A stretch of DNA of 34,022 nucleotides from Phycisphaerae bacterium. Its GTDB lineage: Bacteria; Planctomycetota; Phycisphaerae; Phycisphaerales; SM1A02. Below are positions 33,250-34,022 of this stretch, piece after piece. Position numbers and translations under genes: made by a program. The stretch spans positions 1 through 34,022 of the forward strand of contig PAAB01000070.1 in NCBI GenBank assembly GCA_002591705.1. The letters are read 5' to 3'. Numbering within the stretch: the stretch's first letter is position 1; every line of letters starts with the position of its first letter. The notes beneath the pieces are model-generated. The model was not told the DNA's origin. It did no database searches and saw only the letters and a list, made by a program, of their open reading frames with translations.

Positions 33250-33315
33250 TCAGAAGTTCCAGGTGCAGCGTAGGCCCCAGATCCAGCTGTCCTCGACGCC
33301 GACGATGTCCTTCAG
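33250..33315 (-). pseudogene. C-terminal remnant of an outer-membrane beta-barrel gene
   Basis: On the reverse strand, bases 33315 to 33250 encode LKDIVGVEDSWIWGLRCTWNF and a TGA. The alternating aromatic pattern and terminal Phe are those of the last strand of outer-membrane barrels, which serves as the assembly signal. Twenty of the 21 sense codons end in G or C. Upstream of the segment the same frame loses both the barrel likeness and the codon bias. The frame that continues to 33447 (65 aa) is therefore probably chance. The gene seems to have been cut off by a deletion or an insertion near 33316. Confidence 0.55.
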
Positions 33316-33360
33316 GTGTTTGTCCTGCCTCCCCTGTGGTATTTGGGAATGTCGAATGGT

Positions 33361-33383
33361 ATGGATCCGCGTAGCGTATCCAT
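33361..33383. repeat. Palindrome beside the remnant
   Basis: ATGGATcCGC-GTA-GCGtATCCAT is a 23-base imperfect palindrome with one mismatch in 10 pairs and a 3-base centre. It lies between the barrel remnant and the next gene, and could be a hairpin, an operator or the trace of a recombination event. Confidence 0.4.
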
Positions 33384-33478
33384 GAGGGGTGTTTCCGAAC
33401 TTTCTGGTTGAGAAAACAACATGTGTCGGCTGTAATACGGTCTTCACCGGGTTTCAGGGAACAAGGGAGACAGAGACC

Positions 33479-34022
33479 ATGGACTCGATCGCTCTTTTTT
33501 CATCTACCACCATCAACCTCACTCGGTTGCTTGTTGTGGTTCTGGGTGTGTTGTTGCCAGGTCTGCCTGTCCATGCCGACACACTGAATGTCTGCTCAAC
33601 CTGCGAGTACACCAGCATTGAGTTGGCAATTTCCGATGCCACTGCGGGTGATACGGTCCTGGTGGAGCCCGGTACCTACACGGGGAACGGGAATGGGGTT
33701 CTGGACACACAAGGCAAGGCGATCACGGTGATGAGTTCGGATCCATTTGGATCGGAACCCACCTCCCTCGATGGCGAAGGTGTTCGATACGGCATCTACT
33801 GTCATTTGAGTGAGGATTCCACAACAATCATCGAGGGGTTTACCGTCATCAACTCGGGTTGTCCGGATACGTGTGCCGGCATCTACATTGATCAAAGTTC
33901 TCCGACAATTCGATATTGCTCCACGGGCGAGAATGACCGGACGTTTGCTTATGGATACAACGACTCCCCTTCTTTCCTTCATTGCGTCTTTGGTTCTGAA
34001 GTCTGGCTTCAGTCAAGTGCAA
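33479..34022 (+). CDS. Secreted right-handed beta-helix protein, 3' end beyond window
   Basis: The frame opens at ATG 33479 after an AAGGGAGA Shine-Dalgarno (33463-33470, spacing 8) and remains open to the last base. The first 36 residues form a signal peptide with the hydrophobic core LLVVVLGVLLPGL, cleaved near VHA-DT. The next segment (TSIELAISDATAGDTVLVEPGTY) is the classic opening of a DUF1565/pectate-lyase-like beta helix. Helical turns follow (ITVMSSDPFG, IIEGFTVINSG, GIYIDQSSPTIRYC). Cysteines are frequent (39, 42, 106, 126, 130, 144 and later). Codon use differs from neighbours: TTG, GTT, TTT and other A/T-ending codons are common, where other genes use CTC, CTG and TTC. This suggests a foreign or less adapted origin. 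The substrate is unknown and the end is not seen. Confidence 0.85.
   Translation, partial: MDSIALFSSTTINLTRLLVVVLGVLLPGLPVHADTLNVCSTCEYTSIELAISDATAGDTVLVEPGTYTGNGNGVLDTQGKAITVMSSDPFGSEPTSLDGEGVRYGIYCHLSEDSTTIIEGFTVINSGCPDTCAGIYIDQSSPTIRYCSTGENDRTFAYGYNDSPSFLHCVFGSEVWLQSSA

Noticed and set aside
33250..33447. 65-codon reverse-strand frame as a complete small gene
   Set aside because: Only the last 21 codons have the barrel pattern and the local codon bias. The rest looks like non-coding DNA in frame by chance, so I call a remnant.
1..34022. CRISPR arrays, tRNA or rRNA genes, insertion sequences
   Set aside because: I looked for regularly spaced repeats, cloverleaf-like segments and transposase-like proteins and saw none; a covariance-model scan would be needed for certainty on small RNAs.

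Overview
The window is GC-rich bacterial DNA. It carries about 24 protein genes, two of them cut by the window edges. I see no rRNA, tRNA, CRISPR array or transposase. A planctomycete of the Phycisphaerae type fits best. The evidence is a secreted beta-helix protein ending in a type I dockerin, an operon of MoxR, DUF58, BatA-like and VWA genes with a giant coiled-coil membrane protein, a secreted alpha/alpha-toroid repeat protein, an NPCBM-like protein, and a VKOR-DsbA fusion. The assignment rests on gene content only and is an inference.

Layout. Bases 1-4629 hold a truncated methyltransferase, a long-chain polyprenyl diphosphate synthase, a small reverse-strand hypothetical gene, a metallo-beta-lactamase-fold hydrolase and dnaA. 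Bases 4630-4986 are the longest gap; with one DnaA-box-like site, a 10-bp inverted repeat and an AT-rich patch, it is a candidate oriC. Bases 4987-17806 are one tightly packed seven-gene forward operon: MoxR ATPase, DUF58, BatA-like, VWA/GATase-like, 1354-aa coiled coil, toroid repeat protein, and an exported NPCBM-like protein. Bases 17762-20991 hold trpD (reverse), lgt (forward) and the DNA polymerase III delta-prime gene (reverse). Bases 21267-25254 hold a dockerin beta-helix protein with a strong hairpin after it, a ComEC-like channel without its nuclease domain, and a secreted Cys-containing protein. Bases 25261-29121 are argS and a VKOR-DsbA-DsbA fusion on the reverse strand. Bases 29172-33249 hold a cobalamin-domain/MeaB-GTPase fusion, an APC transporter with two USP domains, and two small membrane proteins. 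Bases 33250-34022 look like a junction: a 21-codon remnant of an outer-membrane barrel gene, then DNA of different codon use with the start of another secreted beta-helix gene.

How the genes work together. The MoxR operon is the strongest candidate for a poorly described system. An AAA+ ATPase and a DUF58 adaptor are encoded with two membrane-anchored VWA-type proteins and three larger membrane or exported proteins. Most junctions overlap, which suggests one envelope complex that is built or remodelled by ATP hydrolysis. Replication genes (dnaA, delta-prime), lipoprotein maturation (lgt), disulfide formation (VKOR-DsbA) and exported repeat proteins make up much of the rest, so cell-envelope functions dominate. 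The B12/GTPase fusion is a second unusual item, because it has no mutase and no usual C-terminal arm.
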